This document shows, piece after piece, positions 35,234-44,670 of a DNA stretch of 64,000 bases (position 1 is its first letter; the number at the start of each line of letters is the position of its first letter). The DNA comes from Magnetospirillum sp. SS-4 (lineage in GTDB: Bacteria > Pseudomonadota > Alphaproteobacteria > Rhodospirillales > Magnetospirillaceae). The notes beneath the pieces are model-generated. The model was not told where the DNA came from. It made no database searches and was given only the letters and a program-made list of their open reading frames with translations. Position numbers and translations under genes: made by a program. The stretch spans positions 165,327-229,326 of the forward strand of contig NZ_CACVCH010000081.1 in the NCBI RefSeq assembly GCF_902729425.1, read 5' to 3'.

Positions 35234-37260
35234 GTCCCCGCCTGCGTGGTTGCGGCCGGGGACGGCGTCCGCTGGCCGATGCGGACGATCTTGCCCCTTT
35301 CCATCTGGGCGACGCGGGGCGCCAGCATCATCACCGCCGGCCGGTGCGAGATCACCACCAGGGTCCGGTTGGCGATGGCGCGGTGAATGCCGGCGATGGC
35401 CCGCTTCTCGGTGGCTTCGTCGAGAAAGGCGGTGGGTTCATCCAGGATGGTCACCGGGGCCGCCCGCAACAAGGTCCGGGCCAGGGCCACCAGCTGGCGC
35501 TGGCCGCCCGACAGGTTCCGCCCCCCCTCGATCACGTCGAAATCCAGTCCCATGCCCATGGGCATCACCCCGCCGGCGCCCAGGGCGTTCATCATCTGGA
35601 TCATGTCGTCGTCCGAGACCTGTCCGTCGAACGACAGATTGTTGCGCAGGGTTCCGGAATAAAGCGGCGGTGTCTGCGGACAGACCGCCACATGGCGGCG
35701 AAGGTCGGCGGGGTCGATCAGGGCGATGTCGACGCCGTCCAGCAGCACCCGGCCGGATGCCGGGCGGATGATGCCCGACAGCACCTTTTCCAGGGTGGTC
35801 TTGCCCGATCCCGATGGCCCGACCACGGCGAGGCGCCCGCCCGGCTCGACGGTGAAATCCAGTCCGTCCAGCACCGGATGGCTGGAACCGGGATAGCGGG
35901 CGACGACGCCGTCGACCACAAGGCCGCCCCGGGCCACCGGCCGGTGGATCAGGGCCGAGCCCTCGGGCCGTTCGGTCGGCCGGCCGGTGACGGTTCTCAG
36001 CGCGTCCAGCGAGGCGACGGCCGACAGGGCCTGCGGCACCACCGATACCAGCTGCATGGTGGCGCCGGTGAAGCGGGTGGCCAGCATGGTGGCGGCCAGG
36101 ATCACGCCGGCGCTCATGTCGCCGTCGACCGCTCGCCAGCCGCCCAGGCCGATGGCGATCAGCATGGACAGGTTCTGGGCCAGCATCGACAGGTTGCCGC
36201 GCGCCGCCGACAAGGTGCGGATGGCCCGCGCCGCCGCGGCGTAAAGGGCGGTGCCCTGGCGGAACCGGGCCTGGAGATAGGCGCCCGCCCCGACGCGGCG
36301 CACCGTTTCCGGATCGAAGAACGATTCCTGCGCCGCCTGGGCGCGGTGGGTGGCGGCGCGGGACAGCTCCTTGTAAAGCAGCCGCTGCCGGCGGATGGCG
36401 ATGAAGGTCGACAGGCTGATCAGGACGTTGAGGCCGAGGATGACCAGCGCGATCAGCGGATCGCACAGGAACAGGCCGAACAGGAACAGGGCCATGAACG
36501 GCAGGTCCGCCAGCAGCGACACCGCCGCCGCGCCGAAACCGTCGCGGATGGAATCGAAATCCTGCAACAGCCGCATCAGATGGCCCGACGGCGCGGCGGC
36601 GCCGTCGAATCGGGTTTCGATGATCCGGCGGTGCATGTCCATGGCCAGGCGGACATTGCCCTCGTGCAGGGCATCCTCGACGAACAGGGCCCGCAGCCGG
36701 CGGAACACCTGCTCGAACAGCGCCGCGCCAAAGAACATGGCGGCCATGACCGCCAGGGAATCCAGCAATCCATGGGGCAGAACCCGGTCGTAGACCTGGG
36801 CCGAGAAGATGGGCGCCGCCAGCGCCAGGATGTTGGCCAGCATGCCGGCCAGCCCGGCGCGGATCACCATCGGTTTCCACGACGCCAGCAAGGCCGGCCA
36901 GGATGTCGGCAGGGTCGTCGCCTCGCGGTCCAGGCGGGGGCGCAGGAACAGCAGCGTTCCCGCCTCGCCTTCGTGGGGCGGCATTAGCAGGGCGCGCGCG
37001 CCTTTGGGGGCGAGATCGACGCAGGGGAACAGGTCGGTGGACAGCCGGGCGGGATTGACCCCGTCCTCCACATGGGCGGCGAAGCCGTAACGGCCGAGGG
37101 CGACGACCCAGGGCGCGGCGGCGTCCTCGGCCTCGGCCATGCGGTAGGAATCCATCAGCGCCGTGGCGGCGACCGGATGGCCAAGCATACGCAGGCAGGC
37201 TGATATGGCTCGCGCCTCGCCGTCCAGACCGGAGGGGTCAGCCTGCGGGCTGGGCGGCAT
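35230..37260 (-). CDS. Type I secretion ABC exporter with degenerate C39-like domain
   Basis: 676 residues. Residues 1-125 resemble a C39 peptidase domain but lack the catalytic Cys-containing DCG motif, as in RTX/adhesin exporters where the domain only docks substrate. About six transmembrane helices (from residue 135) precede a nucleotide-binding domain with Walker A GPSGSGKTT, signature NLSGGQRQ and Walker B TILDEP. It drives one-step export of the giant RTX protein encoded by the same operon. It overlaps the upstream TolC-like gene by 23 bases. Confidence 0.93.
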   Translation of the reverse strand: MPPSPQADPSGLDGEARAISACLRMLGHPVAATALMDSYRMAEAEDAAAPWVVALGRYGFAAHVEDGVNPARLSTDLFPCVDLAPKGARALLMPPHEGEAGTLLFLRPRLDREATTLPTSWPALLASWKPMVIRAGLAGMLANILALAAPIFSAQVYDRVLPHGLLDSLAVMAAMFFGAALFEQVFRRLRALFVEDALHEGNVRLAMDMHRRIIETRFDGAAAPSGHLMRLLQDFDSIRDGFGAAAVSLLADLPFMALFLFGLFLCDPLIALVILGLNVLISLSTFIAIRRQRLLYKELSRAATHRAQAAQESFFDPETVRRVGAGAYLQARFRQGTALYAAAARAIRTLSAARGNLSMLAQNLSMLIAIGLGGWRAVDGDMSAGVILAATMLATRFTGATMQLVSVVPQALSAVASLDALRTVTGRPTERPEGSALIHRPVARGGLVVDGVVARYPGSSHPVLDGLDFTVEPGGRLAVVGPSGSGKTTLEKVLSGIIRPASGRVLLDGVDIALIDPADLRRHVAVCPQTPPLYSGTLRNNLSFDGQVSDDDMIQMMNALGAGGVMPMGMGLDFDVIEGGRNLSGGQRQLVALARTLLRAAPVTILDEPTAFLDEATEKRAIAGIHRAIANRTLVVISHRPAVMMLAPRVAQMERGKIVRIGQRTPSPAATTQAGT

Positions 37261-38695
37261 CGGCGGGGGAATCCGGGGACGGGGCGGCGCCGGCGGCGGA
37301 ATCCGGCGGGGGCGGATCGATGCCCATGGCGGAATTGAGGCGGGCCTTGGCCGCCTGGAGGTCGGAATACAGGATGAAGCGTCGCAGCGTCGACAGCATT
37401 CCCGACGCCTCGGCCTTGATCTCCTCCATGGCGCTGCCGCTGCCGGCCGCCTTGGACTTGGCGGCCAGTCCGGAAATGCGCCGGTCGATGGCGGCCATCT
37501 GCTCGGTCAGCCGGTATTCCTTGAGGGCGTGGCGATGCTGGATGTCGGCGACGTGAACCTGGGTCACCACCGCCATGCCGAGGGCCAGACGCCTGGTGCG
37601 GGTGACCTCGGCCACGTTCTTGGCCTGGCTGATGCGCTTGGGGGCACTCAGCATGTCGATCAGGTTCCAGGCCATGTGCAGGCCGGCATCGGCCCAGGCG
37701 TTGTACTTGATGAACGAATTGGAATCGTAGTGACCGCCCAGGAACGGCCCGATGCCGGGCAGCGACTTCAGCAGTTCGGTCCGGATTTCCTTGACGTCGA
37801 TGCGGAACTGGATTTCCTCGCCCTTCAGTTCGGGGCGGTTGTCGAGGGCGACGACCTCCATGTCCTCGACGGTCTGCGATGGATCGGCGACGTCGAGGAA
37901 GGAATCGTCGCTCAACTCGGCCAGCCGGAAGGCGGTGACCGAGCCCACCCCCATGTGTCCGGCCAGATCGGCCCTGGCGGTGGAGGTCTGGCGCTGCAAT
38001 TCGGCGATCTGGCGCATGGTGTCGACGATGGCTCGCTGATGGGCCAGCATCTGCATGGGATCGCCGATCCGGCTGCGTTCGGCGGCCTCGGCGTCGGCCA
38101 CCGACTTGATCAGGCGCTGTTGCAGCGAATTATACTTCTTTTCCGCGTATTCGTTGATCACCGCCTTCCAATAGGCGGCCTGCACGTCCTGGATCAGCAG
38201 GTGCAAGGCCCGGCGGCGCTTTTCCTGGGCCAGCCTGATCCGGTCGCTTTCCTGGTCGGCCCGAACCATGGCGATGCCGAAATCCATCAGATTCCACGAC
38301 GCGGTCAGGTCGCCGGTCCGGCCGATGGCATCCTCGCCGACGCTGAAATTGCCCATGGCGCCGGTGCCCAGATCGCGCGAGGTGGTCAGCTTTTTGGGAT
38401 TGCGCTTGGACCAGCCGCCCTTGGCGGCCAGTTCGGGCAGCAGGGCGAACAGGGACAGGTCGGCCTTGCCGGCGGCCAGCACTTCCTCCAGCACCTTCAC
38501 CCGCGCATCCAGGTTGTAGGCCATGGCCAGGGCGATGGCGTCGTCGACGGTCAGTGGCCGCGACAGCACGTCGGAGGGCAGCGATGCGGCATGACGGGAA
38601 AGATCATCCGCAACGGGGGCGAGATCGGCCGGAGCCGCGCACCCGGCCAGCAGCAACGCGACCACCGCATTCATGGCAAGGCGAGTTCTTCGCAC
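37238..38695 (-). CDS. TolC-family outer-membrane lipoprotein of the type I secretion operon
   Basis: 485 residues starting with GTG at 38695 (GGAGA upstream). The signal peptide ends in a lipobox LLLAGC (Cys19), so it is probably lipidated. The body is largely helical coiled coil with TolC/OEP features (TVDDAIALAMAYNLDARVK, repeated in the second half). Conserved beta-barrel elements are weaker than in classical TolC, and the C-terminus is Pro/Ala-rich. It is the first gene of the operon feeding the ABC exporter and HlyD adaptor, so it is expected to be the outer-membrane duct. Confidence 0.85.
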   Translation of the reverse strand: MRRTRLAMNAVVALLLAGCAAPADLAPVADDLSRHAASLPSDVLSRPLTVDDAIALAMAYNLDARVKVLEEVLAAGKADLSLFALLPELAAKGGWSKRNPKKLTTSRDLGTGAMGNFSVGEDAIGRTGDLTASWNLMDFGIAMVRADQESDRIRLAQEKRRRALHLLIQDVQAAYWKAVINEYAEKKYNSLQQRLIKSVADAEAAERSRIGDPMQMLAHQRAIVDTMRQIAELQRQTSTARADLAGHMGVGSVTAFRLAELSDDSFLDVADPSQTVEDMEVVALDNRPELKGEEIQFRIDVKEIRTELLKSLPGIGPFLGGHYDSNSFIKYNAWADAGLHMAWNLIDMLSAPKRISQAKNVAEVTRTRRLALGMAVVTQVHVADIQHRHALKEYRLTEQMAAIDRRISGLAAKSKAAGSGSAMEEIKAEASGMLSTLRRFILYSDLQAAKARLNSAMGIDPPPPDSAAGAAPSPDSPADAAQPAG

Positions 38696-38744
38696 GAAAC
38701 CCTATCTCCGAGGGGGGATGCCTCTCAGCTTCTATCCTGGTTCA

Positions 38745-38750
38745 ATTATA
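38745..38750 (-). promoter_or_regulatory. Possible -10 element of the secretion operon
   Basis: A perfect TATAAT on the minus strand, preceded by TTCCC, 50 bases before the GTG of the TolC-like gene. No good -35 hexamer is visible at 16-18 bases, so an activator or another sigma factor may be needed. Confidence 0.35.
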
Positions 38751-38796
38751 GGGAACAACACTACGAAATGATTAACGTTTCATCAGCAGCCGATAT

Positions 38797-40155
38797 TCAT
38801 TCCGGCCACGGGCCGCCTTCCACCAGTTCCAGCCAGGGGGCGAAAGCCTCTCGCGCCCGGATGGAATACAGCTTCTTGCGGTCGCGGCCCTTGACCCGCC
38901 GCCCGTTTTCGTCGCGTTCGGGCGGCGGCGGAAACAGGCCGAAATTGATGTTCATGGGCTGGTAGGTCTCGGCGTTGCCGCCGCCGGTGACGTGGGCCAG
39001 CAGGGCGCCCAGCGCGGTCAGTTGCGGCGGCGGCGGCATCGCGCGGCCGTATTGCTCGGCGGCGGCGAAGCGGCCGGCCAGCAGGCCGATGGCGGCGCTT
39101 TCCACGTAACCCTCGCAGCCGGTGATCTGGCCGGCCAGACGCAGCCTCGGATCGGCCTTCAGGCGCAGCGATCCGTCCAGGACGCGGGGGCCGTTGACGA
39201 AGGTGTTGCGGTGCAGGCCGCCCAGGCGGGCGAATTCGGCGCTTTCCAGCCCGGGGATCGAGCGGAAGACGCGAACCTGCTCGCCGTGGCGCAGCTTGGT
39301 CTGGAAGCCCACCAGATTGTAGAGCGTGCCCAGCGCGTTGTCCTGGCGCAACTGCACCACCGCGAACGGCTTCGGCCCGGTGGGGGGGGTAAGTCCCACC
39401 GGTTTCATGGGGCCATAGGCCAGGGTGTCGCGGCCGCGCTCGGCCATGACCTCGATAGGCAGGCAGCCGTCGAAATAAGGGGTGTTCTTCTCCCAGTCGC
39501 GGAATTCCACCTTGTCGCCGGCAATCAGGGCATCGACGAAAGCATAATACTGGTCCCTGGACAGTGGGCAGTTGATGTAGTCCGAACCGGTGCCCTTGTC
39601 GTAGCGGGACTGGAACCACGCCTTGGAGAAGTCGATGCTCTCCCTGGTGACGATGGGGGCGATGGCGTCGAAGAAGGCCAGCGACGCCTCTCCGGTGACG
39701 GCGCGCAATCCCTCGGCCATGGCGGGCGAGGTCAGCGGGCCGGTGGCGATGATGGCGCTGCCCCATTCGGCGGGGGGCAGGCCGGCGATTTCCTCGCGGT
39801 GGATAGTGACCAGCGGATGGCCGTCCAGCGCCGCCTGGACCGCCGCCGAGAACCCGTCGCGGTCCACCGCCAGGGCGCCGCCGGCCGGCACCTTGTGGGC
39901 GTCGGCCATGGCCAGGATCAGCGATCCGGTCCGGCGCATCTCCTCATGCAGCAGGCCGACGGCGTTGTAATCGGCGTCGTCCGAGCGCAGCGAGTTGGAA
40001 CAGACCAGTTCGGCCAGCCCACCGGTCTGGTGGGCGGCGGTGGGACGCGCCGGCCGCATTTCGTGGAGGACGACGGGGATGCCGGCCGATGCGAGCTGCC
40101 AGGCGGCTTCCGACCCGGCCAGCCCGCCGCCGATCACATGAACGGTTCGGGTCAT
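38797..40155 (-). CDS. trmFO: Folate/FAD-dependent tRNA m5U54 methyltransferase
   Basis: 452 residues. The N-terminal FAD-binding motif [13 protein letters not shown], the family signature [13 protein letters not shown], and [14 protein letters not shown] identify TrmFO, which uses methylene-tetrahydrofolate to make ribothymidine at tRNA position 54. The length is normal. It ends about 100 bases before the TolC-like gene on the same strand. Its start is at 40155, next to a 258-base region shared with the divergent ftsB-like gene. Confidence 0.95.
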   Translation of the reverse strand: MTRTVHVIGGGLAGSEAAWQLASAGIPVVLHEMRPARPTAAHQTGGLAELVCSNSLRSDDADYNAVGLLHEEMRRTGSLILAMADAHKVPAGGALAVDRDGFSAAVQAALDGHPLVTIHREEIAGLPPAEWGSAIIATGPLTSPAMAEGLRAVTGEASLAFFDAIAPIVTRESIDFSKAWFQSRYDKGTGSDYINCPLSRDQYYAFVDALIAGDKVEFRDWEKNTPYFDGCLPIEVMAERGRDTLAYGPMKPVGLTPPTGPKPFAVVQLRQDNALGTLYNLVGFQTKLRHGEQVRVFRSIPGLESAEFARLGGLHRNTFVNGPRVLDGSLRLKADPRLRLAGQITGCEGYVESAAIGLLAGRFAAAEQYGRAMPPPPQLTALGALLAHVTGGGNAETYQPMNINFGLFPPPPERDENGRRVKGRDRKKLYSIRAREAFAPWLELVEGGPWPE

Positions 40156-40281
40156 GGCCCGTCACATAGAGGGTTCGCCGGCGCCTGTCCAGGGGGTTTG
40201 CCTCGGACCATGCTTATTTATTTGATCGGAACCTCGCGTTACATGGAAGCATTCCGGTTCATAAGAGGTTCACATGCCAAT

Positions 40282-40297
40282 TGTGATCTTCGTCACA
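40282..40297. promoter_or_regulatory. CRP-family binding site, perfect TGTGA-N6-TCACA
   Basis: TGTGATCTTCGTCACA is an exact match to the core CRP palindrome. It lies 127 bases from the trmFO start and 117 from the chosen ftsB-like start, in their divergent promoter region. A class III nucleotide cyclase gene occurs elsewhere in the window. Which promoter is controlled is unknown. Confidence 0.65.
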
Positions 40298-40413
40298 CAA
40301 GCGACGGAAACTGAGTCATTTCTGCAACAACAATTACTGATCTGGTGAAATTTCATATTCCCTGTGGCGTCACTCGTTGACGTATGGAATCGGGCTGTGA
40401 TTTCATCCGCTTC

Positions 40414-40725
40414 ATGTTGCAGGAAATTCGCCGCCGCTTTGGTCACATGGTCGGTCCGCTGGTCGGGCTTGGCGCCGTGACCTATTTCGCCTACCACACC
40501 GTGGAAGGCGATCGCGGCGTCCTGGCCTATCTCCGCCTGCATAACGAGCTGCTGGAGGCCGAGATGCGTCTGGCCAAGGTCGCTTCCGAACGCCAGGAGA
40601 TGGAGCGTCGCGTCCTGCTGCTGCGCCCCGATCATCTCGACCCCGACATGCTGGAAGAGCGGGCCCGCGTCATGCTCAACATGGGGCATGACGGCGAAGT
40701 GGTCGTCTTCGACAAGAGGAAGTAG
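40414..40725 (+). CDS. FtsB/DivIC-family septum formation initiator protein
   Basis: 103 residues from ATG 40414. A short basic cytoplasmic start (LQEIRRRFG), one transmembrane helix (about 12-30), then a coiled coil (LRLHNELLEAEMRLAKVASERQEME) and the DPDMLEERARVML segment typical of alphaproteobacterial DivIC/FtsB proteins next to pdh genes. It should act in the FtsQLB division complex at the inner membrane. An in-frame ATG at 40384 would add 10 residues; neither start has an obvious ribosome site. A GC hairpin follows the gene. Confidence 0.85.
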   Translation: MLQEIRRRFGHMVGPLVGLGAVTYFAYHTVEGDRGVLAYLRLHNELLEAEMRLAKVASERQEMERRVLLLRPDHLDPDMLEERARVMLNMGHDGEVVVFDKRK

Positions 40726-40766
40726 GCCTCTTTCCATTTCCCGTTGCCCACCCCACATCAATGCCA

Positions 40767-40786
40767 CCCCGCCCGATAGGGTGGGG
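40767..40786 (+). terminator. Possible hairpin terminator after the ftsB-like gene
   Basis: CCCCGCCC (40767-40774), loop GATA, GGGTGGGG (40779-40786): eight pairs with one G-U. No T-tract follows, so intrinsic termination is doubtful. Confidence 0.3.
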
Positions 40787-40863
40787 CGGCGTGAGGCGGA
40801 GGCGTGTTTGGATCTGGGGTTAATCACAAAAGAATAATGCTGCATCGCAGCGATGAAATCCCA

Positions 40864-40884
40864 ATTAACCTGATATTGGTTAAT
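40864..40884. promoter_or_regulatory. Inverted repeat ATTAACC-N7-GGTTAAT upstream of the pdh operon
   Basis: Perfect 7-base arms (40864-40870 and 40878-40884) in an AT-rich region 114 bases before pdhA. The form suits a dimeric regulator operator controlling the pyruvate dehydrogenase operon. No regulator gene is adjacent. Confidence 0.45.
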
Positions 40885-40997
40885 AAGCGCCAATGGTGCG
40901 CAGCACAACGATTTTATCCCAAGAATCAACTTGTAAAATAGGGAAGCATGGTTTACCTATCGGCGTATTCTGATGATCATGCGCAGCGGGAGGAAAC

Positions 40998-41996
40998 ATG
41001 GCCACCAAGAAGAAGGACCGGGGCGTGGCGGGACCCACCCCTGACGAACTCATCCGCTATTATCGCGAGATGCTGCTGATTCGCCGGTTCGAGGAAAAGG
41101 CGGGGCAGCTTTACGGCATGGGGCTCATCAACGGCTTTTGCCACCTCTACATCGGTCAGGAGGCGGTGGTGGTGGGCATGCAGGCCGTGGCGGGTCCGAC
41201 CGATTCCTGCATCACCAGCTACCGCGATCACGGCCACATGCTGGTCTGCGGCATGGACGCCAAGGGCGTGATGGCCGAGCTGACCGGCCGTGCCGGCGGC
41301 TATTCCCGCGGCAAGGGCGGCTCGATGCACATGTTCTCTCGCGAGAAGCGGTTCTATGGCGGCCACGGCATCGTCGGCGCCCAGGTGCCGCTGGGGACCG
41401 GGCTGGGCTTCGCCCACAAGTACACCAAGGACGACGGCGTCGCCCATGTCTATTGCGGCGACGGCGCGGTCAACCAGGGGCAGGTCTACGAAAGCTTCAA
41501 CATGGCGGCTTTGTGGAAGCTGCCGGTGGTCTTCGTCATCGAGAACAATAAATACGCCATGGGTACCGCCACCCAGCGCCATGCCGCCGGCCAGGAGCTG
41601 TTCCGCCGCGGCGCCGCCTACGGCATTCCCGGCGAGCCGGTCAACGGCATGAGCATCCTGGCGGTGCGCGAGGCCGCCGCCCGCGCCCTGGAGCACGCCC
41701 GCTCCGGCCAGGGGCCTTATATCCTGGAGATGAACACCTATCGCTATCGCGGCCATTCCATGTCCGATCCGGCCAAGTACCGGAGCAAGGAGGAAGTGAC
41801 CAAGATGCGCGAACAGCACGATCCCATCGATCAGCTGAAGGAAAAGCTGCTGGCCGATGGCCTGATCGACGAAGCCGGCCTCAAGGACATCGACCGCGAC
41901 GTCAAGGCCATCGTCACCGAGGCCGCGGAGTTCTCGCAGGCCAGTCCCGAGCCGGATGCGTCCGAGCTGTGGACCGACGTGCTGATCGAAGCCTAG
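40998..41996 (+). CDS. pdhA: Pyruvate dehydrogenase E1 component, alpha subunit
   Basis: 332 residues, ThDP-dependent E1-alpha with SYRDHGHML (active-site His loop), [25 protein letters not shown] and [10 protein letters not shown] (GDG...NN cofactor motif), and [15 protein letters not shown] (the phosphorylation-loop equivalent). It decarboxylates pyruvate together with PdhB. ATG 40998 is preceded by GCGGGAGGAAAC. It is first in an operon continuing with pdhB 17 bases later. Confidence 0.95.
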   Translation: MATKKKDRGVAGPTPDELIRYYREMLLIRRFEEKAGQLYGMGLINGFCHLYIGQEAVVVGMQAVAGPTDSCITSYRDHGHMLVCGMDAKGVMAELTGRAGGYSRGKGGSMHMFSREKRFYGGHGIVGAQVPLGTGLGFAHKYTKDDGVAHVYCGDGAVNQGQVYESFNMAALWKLPVVFVIENNKYAMGTATQRHAAGQELFRRGAAYGIPGEPVNGMSILAVREAAARALEHARSGQGPYILEMNTYRYRGHSMSDPAKYRSKEEVTKMREQHDPIDQLKEKLLADGLIDEAGLKDIDRDVKAIVTEAAEFSQASPEPDASELWTDVLIEA

Positions 41997-42013
41997 AGCG
42001 CGAGGGGGAAACC

Positions 42014-43372
42014 ATGCCGATTCAAATCCTGATGCCGGCGCTGTCGCCGACCATGACCGAGGGCAAGCTCGCCAAGTGGCTGAGGGCCGAGGGCGATGCC
42101 GTCAAGGCCGGCGACGTGCTGGCGGAAATCGAGACCGACAAGGCCACCATGGAGATGGAAGCCGTCGAGGACGGCGTGCTGGGCAAGATCCTGGTGCCCG
42201 GCGGCACCGAGGGTGTCGCAGTCAACACGCCCATCGCCCTGCTGCTGGAAGACGGCGAGGATGTCTCGGCTCTGTCCGGGGCTTCCGCACCCGCTGCCGC
42301 TGCCCCGCCTCCGGCATCTGTTGTCGCGCCTGCCGCCGCTCCGGTCCCGGTGGCCGCTCCGCCGTCGGACGAGAAGGTCTATGCCAGTCATAAGCGCCAG
42401 ACGGTGCGCGAGGCGTTGCGCGACGCCATGGCCGAGGAAATGCGCGCCGATCCGTCGGTGTTCCTGCTGGGCGAGGAAGTGGCCCAGTATCAGGGCGCCT
42501 ACAAGGTCAGCCAGGGGCTGCTGGACGAATTCGGCGCCGAACGGGTGATCGACACCCCCATCACCGAAATGGGCTTCGCCGGCCTGGCCTGCGGCGCCGG
42601 CTATGCCGGGCTGAAGCCCATCGTCGAGTTCATGACCATGAACTTCTCGATGCAGGCCATCGACCACGTCATCAACTCGGCCGCCAAGACGCTGTACATG
42701 TCGGGCGGCCAGCAGCCCTGTTCCATCGTGTTCCGCGGCCCCAACGGCGCCGCCTCCAGGGTCGGCGCCCAGCACAGCCAGGATTACGCCTCGTGGTACG
42801 CCCATTGCCCCGGCCTCAAGGTGGTGGCGCCGTGGAGCGCCGCCGACGCCAAGGGCCTGCTGAAGGCCGCCATCCGCGATCCCAATCCGGTGGTGTTCCT
42901 GGAAAACGAGCTGCTGTACGGCCAGAGCTTCGACGTGCCCGATGATCCGGATTTCGTCCTGCCCATCGGCCGCGCCAAGGTCGAACGGGCCGGAACCCAC
43001 GTCACCATCACCGCCTATTCGCGCATGGTGCAGGTGGCGCTGGACGCGGCCGAACTGCTGAAGGCGGACGGCATCGAGGCCGAGGTGATTAACCTGCGCA
43101 CCATCCGTCCGCTGGACATCGCGACCATCGTCGCCTCGGTGCGAAAGACCAACCGCATCGTCAGCCTGGAGGAAGGCTGGCCGGTGGCCGGCATCGGCTC
43201 CGAGATCGCCGCCGTGATGATGGAACACGCCTTCGACTGGCTGGACGCTCCGCTGGCGCGGGTGGCGGGTGCCGACGTGCCCATGCCCTATGCCGCCAAT
43301 CTGGAGAAGCTGGCGCTGCCGCAGCCGGAACAGGTGGCCGATGCCGCCCGCGCCGTCTGCTATCGCCGCTAA
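42014..43372 (+). CDS. pdhB: Pyruvate dehydrogenase E1 component, beta subunit with N-terminal lipoyl domain
   Basis: 452 residues. Residues 1-80 are a lipoyl domain with the lipoylated Lys in [13 protein letters not shown]; an Ala/Pro linker to about residue 118 follows; then a normal E1-beta ([36 protein letters not shown]). Lipoyl-bearing E1-beta is known in alphaproteobacteria. It makes this chain a potential donor of lipoyl groups to other E2 cores, which matters for the lipoyl-less E2 at 5873. GAGGGGG lies before the ATG. Confidence 0.95.
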   Translation: MPIQILMPALSPTMTEGKLAKWLRAEGDAVKAGDVLAEIETDKATMEMEAVEDGVLGKILVPGGTEGVAVNTPIALLLEDGEDVSALSGASAPAAAAPPPASVVAPAAAPVPVAAPPSDEKVYASHKRQTVREALRDAMAEEMRADPSVFLLGEEVAQYQGAYKVSQGLLDEFGAERVIDTPITEMGFAGLACGAGYAGLKPIVEFMTMNFSMQAIDHVINSAAKTLYMSGGQQPCSIVFRGPNGAASRVGAQHSQDYASWYAHCPGLKVVAPWSAADAKGLLKAAIRDPNPVVFLENELLYGQSFDVPDDPDFVLPIGRAKVERAGTHVTITAYSRMVQVALDAAELLKADGIEAEVINLRTIRPLDIATIVASVRKTNRIVSLEEGWPVAGIGSEIAAVMMEHAFDWLDAPLARVAGADVPMPYAANLEKLALPQPEQVADAARAVCYRR

Positions 43373-43388
43373 GAGGGGGGGACCCGAG

Positions 43389-44660
43389 ATGCCTGTGCAA
43401 ATTCTGATGCCCGCTTTGTCGCCGACCATGACCGAGGGCACTCTGGCCAAGTGGCTGAAGGCCGAGGGCGATTCCGTCAAGTCGGGCGACATTCTGTGCG
43501 AGATCGAGACCGACAAGGCCACCATGGAATACGAGGCGGTGGACGAGGGCGTGCTGGGCAAGATCCTGGTGGCCGGCGGCACGTCGGGCGTGGCGGTGAA
43601 TACCGCCATCGCGGTGCTGTTGCAGGATGGCGAGGATTCCTCGGCCATCGTGGCGGCTCCGGCTCCGACTCCGGTTTCCCGGAGCGCGGGCGTCTCGCCC
43701 GCACCCGTCGCTCCGGTTGCCGCCGAACAGCGGGCGGGACGCCCGCGCTCCGATGAAGGGCGCGTCTTCGCCAGCCCGCTGGCCCGGCGTATCGCTCGGG
43801 ATGGCGGCGTCGACCTGAAGGCGGTCAGGGGTTCCGGCCCCCACGGCCGCATCGTCAAGGCCGATGTGGACTCCGTCATCGCAGCCGGCCCCGCCAAGGC
43901 GGCTCCAGTTGCCGCCACCGCTCCGGTTGCCGCCGCCAAGCCGGCTCCGGCCCCGGCCGCCGCCAGCCCAATCGGGCCGGCGTTCGAGGAGATTCCCAAT
44001 TCCTCCATGCGCAAGGTCATCGCGCGGCGTCTGACCGAGGCCAAGGCCACCATTCCGCATTTCTACCTGTCCATCGATTGCGAGCTGGACGCCCTGCTGA
44101 AGGTCCGGGCCGAGCTGAACGGCCGCTCCGATGCCTATAAGCTGTCGGTCAACGACTTCGTGGTCCGCGCCGTGGCGCTGGCGCTGAGGAAGGTGCCCGC
44201 CGCCAACGCCTCGTGGGGCGAGGACGCCATCCGGCGCTATACCGATATCGACATCTCGGTGGCGGTGGCGACGCCTTCCGGCCTGATCACCCCCATCGTG
44301 CGCCATGCCGACCGCAAGGGGCTGGCGGGAATCTCGGGTGAGATGAAGGCGCTGGCCGCCAAGGCCCGCGACGGCAAGCTGAAGCCTGAGGAGTTCCAGG
44401 GCGGCGGCTTCACCATCTCCAATCTCGGCATGTACGGCGTCAAGGACTTCGCCGCCATCATCAACCCGCCGCAGGGCTGCATCCTGGCGGTGGGGGCCGG
44501 CGAGCAGCGCCCGGTGGTCAAGGCCGGCACGCTGGCCATCGCCACGGTGATGACCTGCACGCTCTCGGTGGATCACCGGGTGGTCGACGGCGCCGTCGGG
44601 GCCGAGTTCCTGGCCGCCTTCAAGGCGCTGATCGAGGACCCGCTCGCCATGCTGCTGTAG
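43389..44660 (+). CDS. pdhC: Pyruvate dehydrogenase E2, dihydrolipoamide acetyltransferase
   Basis: 423 residues. A single lipoyl domain (1-80, Lys in [13 protein letters not shown]), an Ala/Pro linker, the subunit-binding domain ([12 protein letters not shown], about 130-165), a second linker and the catalytic domain with H396 and D400 (DHRVVDG). The first linker contains a 71-base palindromic element read in frame (43681-43751). The 3' half is nearly identical in DNA to the E2 gene at 5873. The linked pdhA, pdhB and lpdA genes leave no doubt about the pyruvate complex. Confidence 0.95.
   Translation: MPVQILMPALSPTMTEGTLAKWLKAEGDSVKSGDILCEIETDKATMEYEAVDEGVLGKILVAGGTSGVAVNTAIAVLLQDGEDSSAIVAAPAPTPVSRSAGVSPAPVAPVAAEQRAGRPRSDEGRVFASPLARRIARDGGVDLKAVRGSGPHGRIVKADVDSVIAAGPAKAAPVAATAPVAAAKPAPAPAAASPIGPAFEEIPNSSMRKVIARRLTEAKATIPHFYLSIDCELDALLKVRAELNGRSDAYKLSVNDFVVRAVALALRKVPAANASWGEDAIRRYTDIDISVAVATPSGLITPIVRHADRKGLAGISGEMKALAAKARDGKLKPEEFQGGGFTISNLGMYGVKDFAAIINPPQGCILAVGAGEQRPVVKAGTLAIATVMTCTLSVDHRVVDGAVGAEFLAAFKALIEDPLAMLL
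43681..43751. repeat. Long imperfect inverted repeat inside the pdhC linker
   Basis: Two 22-base arms (43681-43702 and 43730-43751) are complementary at 21 of 22 positions, separated by 27 bases, and each arm is itself partly palindromic. It is read in frame as SAGVSPAP...RAGRPRSDE, unlike the surrounding Ala/Pro linker. This looks like a REP/RPE-type palindromic element inserted in a tolerant linker. Confidence 0.8.
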
Positions 44661-44670
44661 GAGCGGGGCC

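Noticed and set aside
39383-39390. G8 run in trmFO as a phase-variation tract
   Set aside because: Eight bases in a housekeeping gene is short and expected by chance in such GC-rich DNA.
40767-40786. Strong intrinsic terminator after the ftsB-like gene
   Set aside because: The hairpin is good but there is no T-tract, so it is kept only as a low-confidence entry.
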